Positions 52,744 to 63,567 of a stretch of 64,000 nt of DNA are shown one piece after another. The first letter of the stretch is position 1; the number at the start of each line of letters is the position of its first letter. The DNA lies in NCBI GenBank assembly GCA_028698335.1, contig JAQVDP010000007.1:124001-188000 (forward strand). The letters run 5' to 3'. The notes below the pieces were generated by a model. That model ran no database searches. It was not told the DNA's origin and saw only the letters and a program-made list of their open reading frames with translations. This stretch comes from Nevskiales bacterium (lineage in GTDB: Bacteria > Pseudomonadota > Gammaproteobacteria > Nevskiales > Nevskiaceae). The translations under genes and the position numbers were made by a program.

Positions 52744-53955
52744 ATGGGAGCAGCAAGAACCAGGGGTTGGGTGAGGACGTCGGTGATCGCCGGCGCAACC
52801 TGCGCCGCGGCGGCCATCGGAACGGCGCATGCGGCGGACGATGCCAGCACGTTCCAGGAAGTCAGCCGGGCAATCTACGTCGCGCCGATGCTGACCCTGA
52901 CCATCCCCGACGACAGTCGCGAGAACGAGAAAGGGATCGGAGGCACGCTGTCGATCGGCACGCGGCTGACGGACTTCCTCGCGATCGAGGCCACGGGGTA
53001 CTACAACAAGCTCAATGACGAGGCCGACCTCGTCCCCAACAGCCCGACGGAAATGGTCGGCTACGGCGGCAATCTGCTGCTGTTCCCGTTCAGCGGGGGG
53101 CTGTCGAACGTCTTCGGCATCGTCGGCGCGCAGAAACTCGACGTCACCGAGCATCCCGCCATCGACGGCGCTTCGAACCCGATCCTCGTCGACTATGACT
53201 CGACCGTCTACGAGGCCGGCGTCGGCGTCCTGTCCGCGATCAACCTGTTCGGAAACCCCGCAGCGGTCCGTTTCGAGATCCGCTATCGCCTCGATCCGCA
53301 CGATCAGACCGATCTCGGCACCGGCGGCGAGGATCAGTTCTCCGACGGAATCATCAACCTCGGCCTCATGGTGCCGCTGTTCAAGGGCAAGGAAGAGGCA
53401 CCGCCTCCGCCTCCGCCGCCGCCGCCAGTCGTGGTACCGGTGGTCGAGCCACCCCCGCCGGCGGACACCGACGGCGACGGCGTGACTGACGATCTCGATC
53501 AGTGCCCCGAAACCCCCGCAGGCACCGAGGTCGACGAAGTCGGCTGCCCGTTGCCGCCGCCCTGCGAATCGCCGGCCGATGGCCAGAAGGGCGACCTGCG
53601 CGGATGCAAGGCAGGGGATGTGGTGGTCCTGCACGGCGTCAACTTCGAGTTCGACAAGGCGGCGCTCACCGCCAATGCCAAGACGCTGCTCGACCTGACC
53701 GCCGAAGCGCTCGCCGAAGCACCCGCCATCAAGGTCGAGGTCGGTGGACATACCGACGCCAAGGGAGCCGATGCCTACAACCAGAAACTGTCCGAACGTC
53801 GCGCCCAGGCCGTCGTCGACTACCTGGCTGGCAAGGGCATCGACCCGGCACGGATGCGCGCCACCGGATACGGTGAATCCCGGCCGGTCGCGGACAACGA
53901 GACCGAGGAAGGCCGCGAGCAGAACCGCCGGGTTGAACTGACGGTCGAGGAGTAG
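52744..53955 (+). CDS. OmpA/OprF-like outer-membrane protein
   Basis: A 403-residue protein. A signal peptide ends near GTAHAADDA. The N-terminal beta-barrel covers about 35-220. A linker holds a proline run (PPPPPPPPP) and a calcium-binding-like repeat DTDGDGVTDDLDQCPETPAGTEVDEVGC near 245-270. The C-terminal OmpA peptidoglycan-binding domain is at about 290-400 (VNFEFDKAALTANAK, VGGHTDAKGADAYNQKLSERRAQAVVDYL, GYGESRP). It links the outer membrane to the cell wall. A GGAGGA ribosome-binding site precedes it and a strong hairpin follows. Confidence 0.94.
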   Translation: MGAARTRGWVRTSVIAGATCAAAAIGTAHAADDASTFQEVSRAIYVAPMLTLTIPDDSRENEKGIGGTLSIGTRLTDFLAIEATGYYNKLNDEADLVPNSPTEMVGYGGNLLLFPFSGGLSNVFGIVGAQKLDVTEHPAIDGASNPILVDYDSTVYEAGVGVLSAINLFGNPAAVRFEIRYRLDPHDQTDLGTGGEDQFSDGIINLGLMVPLFKGKEEAPPPPPPPPPVVVPVVEPPPPADTDGDGVTDDLDQCPETPAGTEVDEVGCPLPPPCESPADGQKGDLRGCKAGDVVVLHGVNFEFDKAALTANAKTLLDLTAEALAEAPAIKVEVGGHTDAKGADAYNQKLSERRAQAVVDYLAGKGIDPARMRATGYGESRPVADNETEEGREQNRRVELTVEE

Positions 53956-53968
53956 TCGCTCCGGCATG

Positions 53969-53998
53969 GAGGCGCGCGGCTGACCGGCCGCGCGCCTC
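53969..53998 (+). terminator. hairpin terminator after the OmpA-like gene
   Basis: A 12-bp perfect GC-rich stem (53969-53980 with 53987-53998) with a 6-base loop. No T tract follows, so it may be a processing or stabilising hairpin. Confidence 0.75.
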
Positions 53999-54070
53999 AT
54001 CTCCGGACCTCGCGCGAAACGACGCGATTGCTAAGATGGTCCGACGTCGTTGCCGAACCGCTTGCCCGTT

Positions 54071-55573
54071 ATGCCCGCAGAAGACCGTCAGAGCCCCGCC
54101 ACACCGCCTGACGCTCGCAAATCGTCGGAAAGAGCCGGCGCCCGACGGCGGTTGTTTCTGGCACTGGCGGTCCTGATCGTCGGCGCCGGCCTGACCGAGA
54201 GTTTCACGCGCAGCCAGGAACACCGCTTCGACCAGCAGTATCGACAGGAAGTGCTGCTGCGTGCCGCCGCCATCCGGGCCAGCCTCGAAGGCGCCCTGAA
54301 TGAGACGGTCTACCTCGCAAACGGCCTGGTCGCGTTCATCCGCAGCGTCGATCCGATCGAGGAAGAGAACGCCGAGCTCGCACTGCGGGCCGTCTTCGAG
54401 TCCGATCCGCATATCCGCAATGTCGGCCTCGCGCCGGACAACATCCTGCGGTACATCTACCCGATCCAGGGAAACGAAGCGGCGCTCGGCCTGAGCTACG
54501 CAAACGTCCCGACCCAGTGGCCCAGCGTCCAGCGCGCCATGCAGACGCGGAAAACCGTCGTGACCGGCCCGGTGGCGCTGGTGCAAGGGGGCCGCGCCCT
54601 GATCAGTCGGACGCCCGTGTTCCTGTCCGACGGGCGGTACTGGGGACTGATCAGCATCGTCATCGACATCGATGAGCTCATCCACGACGCCGGACTGGAT
54701 GCCACCGTCGACGGCGTCGACTACTGGTTGCAGGGGGACACGCACAGCGCATCGCCCACGGCCCCCGCGGCGGACACCATCGTCGGCAACCCGAACACGA
54801 TGGCCCGTTCACCGCTGACGATGTCCATCGACATCCCCGGCGGGACCTGGCGGCTGATCGCCGCGCCCGTAGACAGCTGGGCCCGACCGCACCCATACCT
54901 GCAGGCATTGCGTTCGGGCGGCATGGCCCTGTCCGCCCTGCTCGCCTGGTTCGTCTGGTCACTCCTGCATGGGCGTGCGCTGTCGGTCGCCCACGCCCGC
55001 CGCCTGTCCGAGACCAATGCCCAGCTCGCCAGCGCGATCACTGACCTGGAACGCCTGACCCGCAACGACGCGCTGACCGGCATCGCCAACCGCCGCCATT
55101 TCGAGGAAGCCCTGGAAATCGCGTGGGCGCAATGCCAGCGCCAGCGGCAGCCGCTGAGCCTGATGCTGATCGACGTCGATCATTTCAAGCACATCAACGA
55201 CAGTCTCGGCCACGCCGTCGGCGACGACTGCCTCACCGAGATCGCGCGGCGACTGTCGAGCGGCATCCGCCGCGCCGGGGAACTGCTCGCCCGCTACGGC
55301 GGGGAGGAATTCGTCGCACTGTGCCCGCTGACCGGACACGCCGAGGCATGCGCCCTGGCCGAGCATCTGCGCAGGCTGATCGACAGCCAGACGTTCAGCC
55401 CCCACGGCAGCGATGCACCGTTGCAGCTGAGCGTCAGCATTGGCGTATCCACCGTCGTCCCGGACGCATCCATCCATCCGCGCGAACTCAAGGTCCGGGC
55501 GGATCGCGCGCTGTATCAGGCCAAGGCCAACGGCCGCAATCGGGTCTGGTCGCTGGACCCGAAGGCGGGCTAG
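54071..55573 (+). CDS. diguanylate cyclase with CHASE-type sensor and GGDEF domain
   Basis: A 500-residue inner-membrane enzyme making cyclic-di-GMP. A first membrane helix at about 22-38 is followed by a CHASE-like periplasmic sensor (40-265; [47 protein letters not shown]), a second helix near 285-310, a short coiled coil, and GGDEF at about 335-495. The active site is GGEEF at residues 410-414. The product-inhibition site is RAGE instead of RxxD, so feedback inhibition may be weak. Starts at TTG 54050 or ATG 54071 are possible; ATG was chosen. It overlaps the convergent tex gene by 4 bp. Confidence 0.92.
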   Translation: MPAEDRQSPATPPDARKSSERAGARRRLFLALAVLIVGAGLTESFTRSQEHRFDQQYRQEVLLRAAAIRASLEGALNETVYLANGLVAFIRSVDPIEEENAELALRAVFESDPHIRNVGLAPDNILRYIYPIQGNEAALGLSYANVPTQWPSVQRAMQTRKTVVTGPVALVQGGRALISRTPVFLSDGRYWGLISIVIDIDELIHDAGLDATVDGVDYWLQGDTHSASPTAPAADTIVGNPNTMARSPLTMSIDIPGGTWRLIAAPVDSWARPHPYLQALRSGGMALSALLAWFVWSLLHGRALSVAHARRLSETNAQLASAITDLERLTRNDALTGIANRRHFEEALEIAWAQCQRQRQPLSLMLIDVDHFKHINDSLGHAVGDDCLTEIARRLSSGIRRAGELLARYGGEEFVALCPLTGHAEACALAEHLRRLIDSQTFSPHGSDAPLQLSVSIGVSTVVPDASIHPRELKVRADRALYQAKANGRNRVWSLDPKAG

Positions 55574-57927
55574 CGCCGCTTCGACTGCAGGGCGTCGGCG
55601 AGCGCCGCGCCCAACGACCCCATCCGCTCATCGCTCTTGGAAGCGCCGCGCCCGGGCGCGCCCGGGCGCGCCTGTCCTGCAGGCCGCGACGGCTTGCGCG
55701 ATCGGCGATCACCATCAGCGCCGGCGCCCGCGCGAGGACTCCGCGCTTCGCCGCCGTCCTTGCGCATCGACAGCGCGATGCGCTTGCGCTTCGGGTCGAC
55801 ATCGACGACCCGAACCCGCACGACATCGCCGGCCTTGACCACCTGGTGCGGATCCTTGACGAAGCGATCCGCCAACTGCGAGACGTGGACCAGACCGTCC
55901 TGGTGCACCCCGACGTCGACGAACGCGCCGAACGCGGCGACATTGGTTACCGTGCCCTCGAGCATCATGCCGGGGCGCAGATCGCCGATCTCGTTGACCG
56001 CGTCGTTGAATGCCGCGGTGCGGAACCCGGGACGCGGATCCCGGCCCGGCTTCTCCAGCTCCGCGATGATGTCGCGCACCGTCGGCAGGCCGAAGTGGTC
56101 GTCGACGAAGCGCTGCGGATCGACCGCCCGCAACGCCGTGGCGTCGCCCATCAGGGTCCGGAGATCGCGCCCGCAGGCCGCGACGATCCGCTCGGCCACG
56201 CCGTAGGCCTCCGGATGCACCGCCGAGGCATCGAGCGGCTCGGCACCGTTCGGAATCCGCAGGAAGCCCGCGCACTGTTCGAAGGTCTTGGGACCGAGCC
56301 GCGCAACCTCCAGCAGATCGCGACGGGTCCTGAACGGGCCGTTGGCATCGCGATGCATGACGATGGCCTCGGCCAGCGACGTGCCCAGACCGGCCACGCG
56401 GGCCAGCAGCGAGGCCGACGCGGTGTTGAGGTCGACACCGACGGCATTGACCGCGTCCTCGACGACGGCGTCGAGGCTGCGCGCGAGCCGGAACTGGTCG
56501 ACGTCGTGCTGGTACTGGCCGACGCCGATCGACTTCGGCTCGATCTTCACCAGTTCCGCGAGCGGATCCTGCAGCCGCCGCGCGATCGACACCGCGCCGC
56601 GCAGCGAGACGTCGAGGTTCGGAAACTCGCGCGAGGCGGTTTCGGATGCGGAGTAGACCGATGCCCCCGCCTCACTGACGGTGACCTTGATCGGCTTGGG
56701 CGCGGGAAGATCGCCCAGCAGTTCCGCGACCAGCTTGTCGGTCTCGCGGCTGGCGGTCCCGTTGCCGATCGCCACCAGCTCCACGGCATGCGCGCGGATC
56801 AGCCGCGCCAGCTCCGCCTGCGCGCCGCGAACATCGTTGCGGGGCTGGAACGGATAGACCGTCGCGGTTTCGAGCAGCTTGCCGGTGCCGTCGACCACGG
56901 CGACCTTGACGCCGGTGCGGATGCCCGGATCCAGCCCCATCGTCGCACGGGACCCGGCCGGCGCGGCCAGCAGCAGATCCTTGAGGTTGCGCGCGAAGAC
57001 GTGAATGGCTTCCTCTTCGGCACGCTCGCGCAACTCGACCATCAGGTCGACCGACAGGCTCATCGAGAACTTGACCCGCCACGACCAGCGCACGACTCCG
57101 AACAGCCACGCGTTCCCGGTGCCGGCCGCGCTGTCGTACGGAACCGCATAGGTGTCCGCGATGATCCGCTCCACCGGCTTGACCGGCGACGGATCCTCGG
57201 CGTCGATCTCGATTTCGAGCGCGAGGACATCCTCGTTGCGTCCGCGCATCATCGCCAGCGCGCGATGGCTCGGCACCGTCGCCCAGCGCTCATGATGATC
57301 GAAGTAGTCGGAGAACTTGCTGCCGGATTCGGCCTTGCCTTCGACCAGCCGCGACCGCAGCACTGCCTTTTCGCGCAGATAGGCTCGCAAGCGCCCGAGC
57401 AGCTCGGCGTTCTCGGCGAACTGCTCGGTGAGAATGTCGCGGGCGCCGTCGAGCGCGGCCTTGACGTCCGGCACCTCGTCGGTGACGTAGGCCTGCGCCG
57501 CCGTCTCCGGATTCAGGCCGCGATCCTGCAGCAGCGCCTCGGCCAGCGGGCCGAGTCCTTTCTCACGCGCGATCTCCGCGCGGGTCCGGCGCTTGGGCTT
57601 GTACGGCAGGTACAGATCCTCGAGCTCCGCCTTGGTATCGACGCCGGCGATCCGCGCCTCGAGCGCGTCGGTGAGCTTGCCCTGCGACCGGATCGACTCG
57701 AGTACGGTCTCGCGACGCGCGTTCAACTCGCGCAGATAGGACAGGCGCTCCTCCAGCGTACGCAGCTGGCTGTCATCGAGCCCGCCGGTGACCTCCTTGC
57801 GGTAACGCGCGATGAACGGAACCGTGGCCCCTTCATCGAGCAGGCCGATGGCGGCAATGACTTGGGGGGCGCGTGCGGAAATCTCGGCGGCGATCGTCTG
57901 GGCGATGCGCTCAGCAGGCTGGGTCAT
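55570..57927 (-). CDS. tex: Tex family RNA-binding transcription accessory protein
   Basis: 785 residues, a standard Tex length. The N-terminal helical domain ([45 protein letters not shown]) is followed by an YqgF-like nuclease-fold core near 330-450 ([17 protein letters not shown]). A helix-hairpin-helix lies near 500-560. A C-terminal S1 domain ([31 protein letters not shown]) is at about 650-722, with a basic tail after it. Tex proteins bind RNA and nucleic acids in transcription and stress responses. The gene is monocistronic. Confidence 0.95.
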   Translation of the reverse strand: MTQPAERIAQTIAAEISARAPQVIAAIGLLDEGATVPFIARYRKEVTGGLDDSQLRTLEERLSYLRELNARRETVLESIRSQGKLTDALEARIAGVDTKAELEDLYLPYKPKRRTRAEIAREKGLGPLAEALLQDRGLNPETAAQAYVTDEVPDVKAALDGARDILTEQFAENAELLGRLRAYLREKAVLRSRLVEGKAESGSKFSDYFDHHERWATVPSHRALAMMRGRNEDVLALEIEIDAEDPSPVKPVERIIADTYAVPYDSAAGTGNAWLFGVVRWSWRVKFSMSLSVDLMVELRERAEEEAIHVFARNLKDLLLAAPAGSRATMGLDPGIRTGVKVAVVDGTGKLLETATVYPFQPRNDVRGAQAELARLIRAHAVELVAIGNGTASRETDKLVAELLGDLPAPKPIKVTVSEAGASVYSASETASREFPNLDVSLRGAVSIARRLQDPLAELVKIEPKSIGVGQYQHDVDQFRLARSLDAVVEDAVNAVGVDLNTASASLLARVAGLGTSLAEAIVMHRDANGPFRTRRDLLEVARLGPKTFEQCAGFLRIPNGAEPLDASAVHPEAYGVAERIVAACGRDLRTLMGDATALRAVDPQRFVDDHFGLPTVRDIIAELEKPGRDPRPGFRTAAFNDAVNEIGDLRPGMMLEGTVTNVAAFGAFVDVGVHQDGLVHVSQLADRFVKDPHQVVKAGDVVRVRVVDVDPKRKRIALSMRKDGGEARSPRAGAGADGDRRSRKPSRPAGQARPGAPGRGASKSDERMGSLGAALADALQSKRR

Positions 57928-58035
57928 GGGGGACTCGCTGCGAAAATCAAAAAACGGGGCGCGACCTTAACCCGAGGCGGCGCCAGCGCCAATCTGGCGC
58001 GTCACGGCCGATTGTGCTTGGCCCCGACGCGGCAT

Positions 58036-61017
58036 TCAGGCGGCAGCTTCGTCGCCGTCGACGCAGACCCGATTGCGCCCGCTCGCCTTGGCCTGGTAGA
58101 CCGCCCGGTCGGCGGCCTCCTGCAAGCCGCGCAAGGCATCGCCGCCGATCGGGCGGCACTCGGCAACACCGATCGAGACGGTCACGCCGGTGTGCATGGA
58201 TTCGATGCGCTGCTGCATGCGGCGGGCGATTGCGGCCGCGTCGCGGAGTTCGACACCGGGGAAGATCGCCATGAACTCGTCGCCACCGAAGCGGGCCAAC
58301 AGATCGGAATCACGCCGCAGGCAGGCCTTGAGCTCGGACGCGACGCGCTTGAGCAGCTCGTCCCCCTCGAGATGCCCGTGGTTGTCGTTGTAGACCTTGA
58401 AGTGGTCGAGGTCGATCGCCAACAGTGAAATCGGCCGCTCGCCATCGATCGAGTGGTTCCACGCCATGTCGAGATAGGTATCGAGGCGCCGGCGGTTGGG
58501 GATCTCGGTCAGACCGTCGAGATGCGCCAGATCGTGCAGTCGCTGGTTGGCGATTTCGAGTTCGGTCGTGCGCTCGGCGACCATGGCCTCGAGCTGGTGC
58601 GCCTGCAAGCGCAGCCGCAGCGTCCGCCAGCGCACGATCGCCGTGATCAGGATCCCGGTGCTGAACATCAGCACCGCGATCCACAGGACGCGCGCCGCCG
58701 GCGACGCATACCACGGTGCTTCGACGAGGATGCGCAACGGCGCCATGTCGACGATATGTCCGCGGCTGTCGCGGGCGCTGATGCGCAGGCCGTAGTCGCC
58801 GGGGGGCAGGCGGCTGTAGGCCACACTGGGCATCTCGCTCCACTCGGTTGCCTGGGCTTCCAGCCCGACCAGACGGCTCCGGTAGACCACGCGCGCCGCG
58901 CCGGCCAGATCCGGCAGCGCGAAGTGGACGGCCAGCGTGCCGCCGCCGAACGGCACCCGGATCGATCCGCCCGCGTCCGGCAACGGCTGCGCCGTGGGCA
59001 CACCATCGGCTCCAACCACCTCGATGCCGCGCAGGACCAGCTCGAGGCCGTTGGCCGCCGGGTCAGGCGCACGCGCCGGATCGAAGCGCAGAACACCGTG
59101 CGTGGCGCTGAACAGGGCCGCGCCGGCATCGTCGAAACCCAGCGCCTGCAACTGGCCGTGACGGAAGCTGCCCAGCGTCTCCTGACGCCAGTGCCCGCGC
59201 TCGACCTCGCGATAGATCCGGTTGAAGCTGAACGCCCAGCGCCGCCCATCGGGCGCCTGCGCCAGCTCCAGCAGCTCGCCGGGCCGTCGCAAGTCCGCGA
59301 GCCCGCCCAGATCGCTGGCCTGGAAGGCCTGGCCATTCCATTCGAAGAAACCGGCCGCGGTCGCCGCGACCAGCTTGCCGTCGAGACGGACGATCCGCGC
59401 CTCCGCGCCGCCGCCGTATGCCAGGTCCGATTCGGCGTAGCGGGTGCTTTCGAGCAGTTCACCGTACCCGGGGTCGAAACGCAGACGATGGATCCCGTCG
59501 CGCGACGTCCCCAGCCACAGCTCGCCGCGCGCGAGCTCGACGGCGGTCAGCACCTGCGCCTCATCCATGTCGTCGACGCGAACGCTCTCGGTCCAGACAC
59601 CACCGGACCGGCGTAGCACGACGATGCCCGATTCGGTGCCGACGAAGACGGTCTCCGGTTCGAAACCGGAGCGCATCAACAGCCGGGGATAGACCGAATC
59701 GTCGGTCAGCGGCTGAGCCCGGTCGTTACGGATCAGGCGGACGCCGTAGGTATCGGCAAGCAAGGCGGTCTCGTCGTCGATCGGCAGCAGGTCCCAGGCC
59801 TCGATATCGGACCAGGCCTGGCGGTCGAACTCGGGACGCCCATGGCGCTCCCAGATCCGATAGACCCCGGACGCGGTCATCCCGAACCACTGCCCGCGCC
59901 ACTGCACCAGCTTGTTGAGGGCGCGGCTCCAGCCCTGCTCCGGCCCCAGCACGGTCCACGGCGCGGGCCACTGCACGTGAAACGCCGCCTCCTGGCTGGC
60001 CACGAGCAAGCCGCCGTCACGCGCGCGCGCCAGGCCGGCGAGGAAATCGTGATCCACCCGGAACCGCCAGTAGGTCTCCACCGCCGGCGCGTAGACATAG
60101 ACCTCGCCCTCGGTGCCGGCCAGGGCAACGGTGCCGTCCTCGAGCGGCATGCCGTCGCTGAACGCGTTCGACTCCGGAAATTCGGGCGGCATGCGACGCA
60201 CCCCGACGCGGCCGTTGCGCAGCTGGCGCCAGACGCCGTCGGCGCACAATGCCAGCAGCGCCGGACCGTTCGCGTCCCTGATCGGAACGAACTTCCAGAC
60301 ATGATCCTGCAAGCGCTCACCGCCCGGCAGCAATGCCCAGTCGTCGCCGGTCCAGCGCATCAGACCATGTCCGCGAAACTGCAGCAGCAGCTCACCGTCG
60401 TGCTCGACCATCGCGCCGTAGCGCTGCGGATACCGCCACGTGCGCACCACGCCGCTTGCCGGATCGAAGCGGAACAGGTGTTCGAGCGCGCGAAAGAACA
60501 CGCCCTCGCCGGAAACGACGATCTGCCAGATGTCCGCGATCGACTCGTCCGCGCCGAGTCCGGCTGCGGCGGTCAGGTCGTAGTAGCGCTCGATGCCGGA
60601 AGCGTCGCGCTGCAGATAACCGAAGGCGTTGAATCCGCCCACGTAGACCCGGCCGTGCCCGTCGTGTCGCAACGAACGGACGATGTCGCCGTTCGAGGTC
60701 TTGATCAGCCGCCATGCAGCGCCGTCATAGGTCATGACGCCGCCGTGCCCGGCGACGTGGACGACCGAATGATCGTCGACGTCGATATCGAAGTTCTGCA
60801 GGTAGAGATCGAGATCCGGCTGCAGACGCGTGATCAGCGGATCGCCGTCGAGCACGCCGCGAGCCGACGCGGTCGCCTCCAGCAACCCGCCCCCCAACCA
60901 GACCACCGCGATGGCGAGCCGCCACCAGCGGCGCATCGACCGCCACGCTGGCGCCGAACCGGACGCAGCACCGCCGCGCCCGGCGCCGCTGTCATGCCGC
61001 GCTGGAACTGATGTCAT
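58036..61017 (-). CDS. beta-propeller (Reg_prop/Y_Y_Y) diguanylate cyclase
   Basis: A 993-residue membrane enzyme. A signal or membrane segment near residues 34-50 is followed by a large periplasmic region of two-component-regulator propeller repeats (about 60-710). A Y_Y_Y domain is near 715-780 (YRSRLVGLEAQATEWSEMPSVAYSRLPPGDYGLRISARDSRG). A membrane helix lies at about 790-812, then a short coiled coil and the GGDEF domain. The active site is GGDEF at 911-915. The inhibition site RDSD lies upstream, so feedback control is likely intact. Starts at 61017, 61023 or 60936 are possible; 61017 has GGA 5 bases upstream. The propeller probably senses carbohydrates or other envelope signals. Confidence 0.9.
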   Translation of the reverse strand: MTSVPARHDSGAGRGGAASGSAPAWRSMRRWWRLAIAVVWLGGGLLEATASARGVLDGDPLITRLQPDLDLYLQNFDIDVDDHSVVHVAGHGGVMTYDGAAWRLIKTSNGDIVRSLRHDGHGRVYVGGFNAFGYLQRDASGIERYYDLTAAAGLGADESIADIWQIVVSGEGVFFRALEHLFRFDPASGVVRTWRYPQRYGAMVEHDGELLLQFRGHGLMRWTGDDWALLPGGERLQDHVWKFVPIRDANGPALLALCADGVWRQLRNGRVGVRRMPPEFPESNAFSDGMPLEDGTVALAGTEGEVYVYAPAVETYWRFRVDHDFLAGLARARDGGLLVASQEAAFHVQWPAPWTVLGPEQGWSRALNKLVQWRGQWFGMTASGVYRIWERHGRPEFDRQAWSDIEAWDLLPIDDETALLADTYGVRLIRNDRAQPLTDDSVYPRLLMRSGFEPETVFVGTESGIVVLRRSGGVWTESVRVDDMDEAQVLTAVELARGELWLGTSRDGIHRLRFDPGYGELLESTRYAESDLAYGGGAEARIVRLDGKLVAATAAGFFEWNGQAFQASDLGGLADLRRPGELLELAQAPDGRRWAFSFNRIYREVERGHWRQETLGSFRHGQLQALGFDDAGAALFSATHGVLRFDPARAPDPAANGLELVLRGIEVVGADGVPTAQPLPDAGGSIRVPFGGGTLAVHFALPDLAGAARVVYRSRLVGLEAQATEWSEMPSVAYSRLPPGDYGLRISARDSRGHIVDMAPLRILVEAPWYASPAARVLWIAVLMFSTGILITAIVRWRTLRLRLQAHQLEAMVAERTTELEIANQRLHDLAHLDGLTEIPNRRRLDTYLDMAWNHSIDGERPISLLAIDLDHFKVYNDNHGHLEGDELLKRVASELKACLRRDSDLLARFGGDEFMAIFPGVELRDAAAIARRMQQRIESMHTGVTVSIGVAECRPIGGDALRGLQEAADRAVYQAKASGRNRVCVDGDEAAA

Positions 61018-61177
61018 TTCCATCCGAATCGTCCGGACCGCCCCATCCCCGGGAGCATGGTTCTTCTTGCCCAGCTTGGGACTATGTCGGACTCGGCCCG
61101 CAAAGGCCAGCATCCCGCGGCACGCTCAGGCATGATGCAAAGGCCGGCCGCCGGTCATCCCCCGCCAGGAGATTCCG

Positions 61178-62560
61178 ATGGGCATCACCAAGAAGCTCAA
61201 TCCGCTGGACTGGACCTTCCTTGCCGCCGAATCGCGTGAATCGATGATGCACGTCGGCGCCTTGATGCTGTTCGAACCGGCGGCGGCGCAGCATCCCGAG
61301 CAGCTGCGCACGATGATGGACGAGCTGCGCGAACAGGCCGAGGCGTATCCGCCGTGGAATCTGAAGCTGCGCTATCCGGAGCGCCCGGCGGCGCCTCGCC
61401 AGGCCTGGATCGAGGACCCCGACTTCGACGTCGAATACCACATCCGCCGCTCGGCCCTTCCCGTGCCGGGCGACGAACGCGAGCTCGGCATCCTCGTGTC
61501 ACGCCTGCACAGCCACAACATCGATTTTCACCGTCCGCCGTGGGAAGCCCATTTCATCGAAGGACTCAGCGACGGCCGCTTCGCGATCTATCTGAAGGTG
61601 CATCACGCCCTTGTCGACGGCTACACCGGCATCCAGCTGCTGTCGCGCAGCCTGTCGGGCAACCCCGACGAGCTCGACACCCCGATCTTCTTCGCACGCC
61701 GACCGAAGCCGCGGGCGCGCGGAGCCAGGAGCCGGACGCCGCCGACGCTGGACGCACTGATGCAGGCGGTCCGGGAGCAGTACGGGGCGACCCGCAACAT
61801 CACCCGCGCGCTGACCACGGTGCTCGGACGCAAGGATCGCGCTCTGATCGCACCGATGCAGGCGCCCAAATCGGTCCTGAACCAGCGCATCAGCCGCAAC
61901 CGGCGGTTCGCGACCCAGCAGTTCGATGTGTCCCGCCTCAAGGCCGTCGCCGCCGCCCGCGGCGGCACCCTCAACGACGCCGTCCTGATGTTGTGCGGAT
62001 CGGCCTTGCGGCGGTATCTGATCGAACAGGACGAGTTACCGCTGGAACCGCTTACGGCGATGCTGCCGGTCAATATCCGCCCCAAGGACGATCCCGGCGG
62101 CGGCAACGCCGTCGGCGCCATCCTCGCCACGCTGGCAACCGACGTGGCCGATCCGGAGCAGCGCTTCGAAACCATCGTGGCCTCCACGCGCAGCGCCAAG
62201 GCCCAGCTTCAGGGCATGACCCGCAGCGCGATCATGCAGTACAGCGCGCTGCTGATGGCGCCGCTGGCCCTGTCGCCGATTCCGGGCGTGGCCGGACGGA
62301 TACGCCCGGCGTTCAACGTGGTCATTTCAAACGTGCCGGGACCGACGCAGGCACTGTACTTCCGCGGCAATCGCATGCAGGCCTACTACCCGCTGTCGAT
62401 TCCGTTTCACGGCTACGCCCTGAACATCACCGTGGTCAGCTACGAGAACACGTTGAACTTCGGGTTCATCGGCTGTCGCGATCAGGTTCCGCATCTGCAG
62501 CGGCTCGCGGTCTACAGCCGCGAGGCGCTCGAAACCCTGGAGTCGGAACTCGATCTGTGA
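61178..62560 (+). CDS. wax ester synthase / diacylglycerol acyltransferase (WS/DGAT)
   Basis: A 460-residue bifunctional acyltransferase that makes wax esters or triacylglycerol from acyl-CoA. The active-site motif is H142-H143-A-L-V-D147-G148. Other family blocks are visible: PLDWTFLAAES at the N-terminus, NDAVLMLCGSALRRYL near 270, and the C-terminal NVVISNVPGP. An AGGAG site 6 bases upstream supports the start. It stands alone, but lipid genes are abundant in the window, and storage of excess acyl chains is the likely role. Confidence 0.94.
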   Translation: MGITKKLNPLDWTFLAAESRESMMHVGALMLFEPAAAQHPEQLRTMMDELREQAEAYPPWNLKLRYPERPAAPRQAWIEDPDFDVEYHIRRSALPVPGDERELGILVSRLHSHNIDFHRPPWEAHFIEGLSDGRFAIYLKVHHALVDGYTGIQLLSRSLSGNPDELDTPIFFARRPKPRARGARSRTPPTLDALMQAVREQYGATRNITRALTTVLGRKDRALIAPMQAPKSVLNQRISRNRRFATQQFDVSRLKAVAAARGGTLNDAVLMLCGSALRRYLIEQDELPLEPLTAMLPVNIRPKDDPGGGNAVGAILATLATDVADPEQRFETIVASTRSAKAQLQGMTRSAIMQYSALLMAPLALSPIPGVAGRIRPAFNVVISNVPGPTQALYFRGNRMQAYYPLSIPFHGYALNITVVSYENTLNFGFIGCRDQVPHLQRLAVYSREALETLESELDL

Positions 62561-62578
62561 GCGCCCCCGCAGGACCGC

Positions 62579-63088
62579 TCACGGCCGCCGGATCTGCGCC
62601 TCGAGATTGGCCTTGACCGCCCGCGCGTCGTAGGCGTCGACGCGGTCCGCGGGACGTGTCCCGGAATAGACCCGGATGTCGGCCTGCGCGTGATATTCGG
62701 TACCGTCACCGCCGGCGCGGGTCCCGATGCCGATCCCGAGTCCGGCATGCGATCCGCCGCCGAAGCCGCCGATGCCGATACTGACGCCGGACCCCGGCTT
62801 CGCGCTGCCCTGCGTGCCCTGGCCGATGACGACGAAGTAATCGCGCCCCGTGGCCAGCGTCAGCTCGGCCGCCCGATACAGCAGATAGTTCTCGGCGGTC
62901 TGCCGCGAAGTTGCCGAGCTGCCGATGAAATGGATCTGATAACGGTCCGGTTCGAGCTGCTGCTCATAATAGCCATACCCCTTCTGCAAGGGCTGGTAAG
63001 GGGTGGCGACAGCGCAGGCCGCGAGCACGACGCCGGCCCAGCCGGCGAACCCCGCGCTCCGGGCAATGCTCCACCCGCGGCGGCTCAC
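62579..63088 (-). CDS. CC0125/CC1285-like outer-membrane lipoprotein
   Basis: A 169-residue lipoprotein. The signal ends in the lipobox VVLAAC. The mature part contains TPYQPLQKGYGYYEQQLEPDRYQIHFIGSSATSRQTAENYLLYRAAELTLATGRDYFVVIGQG, as in the CC0125/CC1285 family. A glycine-rich stretch (VSIGIGGFGGGSHAGLGIGIG) follows. Function unknown. It overlaps the upstream DUF6491-like gene by 4 bp and converges with the WS/DGAT gene. Confidence 0.82.
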   Translation of the reverse strand: MSRRGWSIARSAGFAGWAGVVLAACAVATPYQPLQKGYGYYEQQLEPDRYQIHFIGSSATSRQTAENYLLYRAAELTLATGRDYFVVIGQGTQGSAKPGSGVSIGIGGFGGGSHAGLGIGIGTRAGGDGTEYHAQADIRVYSGTRPADRVDAYDARAVKANLEAQIRRP

Positions 63089-63567
63089 GACGCGTCCGCC
63101 ACCGGCTCGACGCGCTCGAGCACCTGCAACCCGCCGATCCCGCAGCGGTTGAGTTCGATATTGCCGGGATCACGGACCAGCAGACGGTCGGCGACGCCCA
63201 GTGTTGTCGTGCGCGCGGTGAAGCCGATGGCATAGGCGGTCGACAGGCCATCGCAATGCTGCATCAGGGTCACCAGATACCGCCGCGTCGGCCCCGTCGA
63301 GATGATCAGATGCATGTCGTCGAGATAGGTCCAACCGTCCAGGCGATAGTGCGGGATCGACAGGATCTCGTCCCCGAGCCGATAGCCCATCAGCTCCAGG
63401 CGCTCGGCCAGGGCATCCGCTGGCTCGGCACGCTGCGCCGCCGCCCCGTCGCTGGAGGGCGCCGTCGTCGACGCGCAACCGCCGGCCATCATCAGCCACA
63501 GCGCCGCGATCGCGGCGCAGCCGCCACGGCGCAAGGTGGCTCGGCTAATCCTCAACGGAGTCGTCAT
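63085..63567 (-). CDS. DUF6491-like lipoprotein
   Basis: A 160-residue lipoprotein. The signal ends in MMAGGC, with lipid-bearing cysteine C31. The mature protein has LDDMHLIISTGPTRRYLVTLMQHCDGLSTAYAIGFTARTTTL and a late NRCGIGGLQVLERV, matching the DUF6491 pattern of a small envelope protein with two conserved cysteines. ATG 63567 lies inside the end of the upstream DUF3014 gene (23-bp overlap). Function unknown. Confidence 0.8.
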   Translation of the reverse strand: MTTPLRISRATLRRGGCAAIAALWLMMAGGCASTTAPSSDGAAAQRAEPADALAERLELMGYRLGDEILSIPHYRLDGWTYLDDMHLIISTGPTRRYLVTLMQHCDGLSTAYAIGFTARTTTLGVADRLLVRDPGNIELNRCGIGGLQVLERVEPVADAS

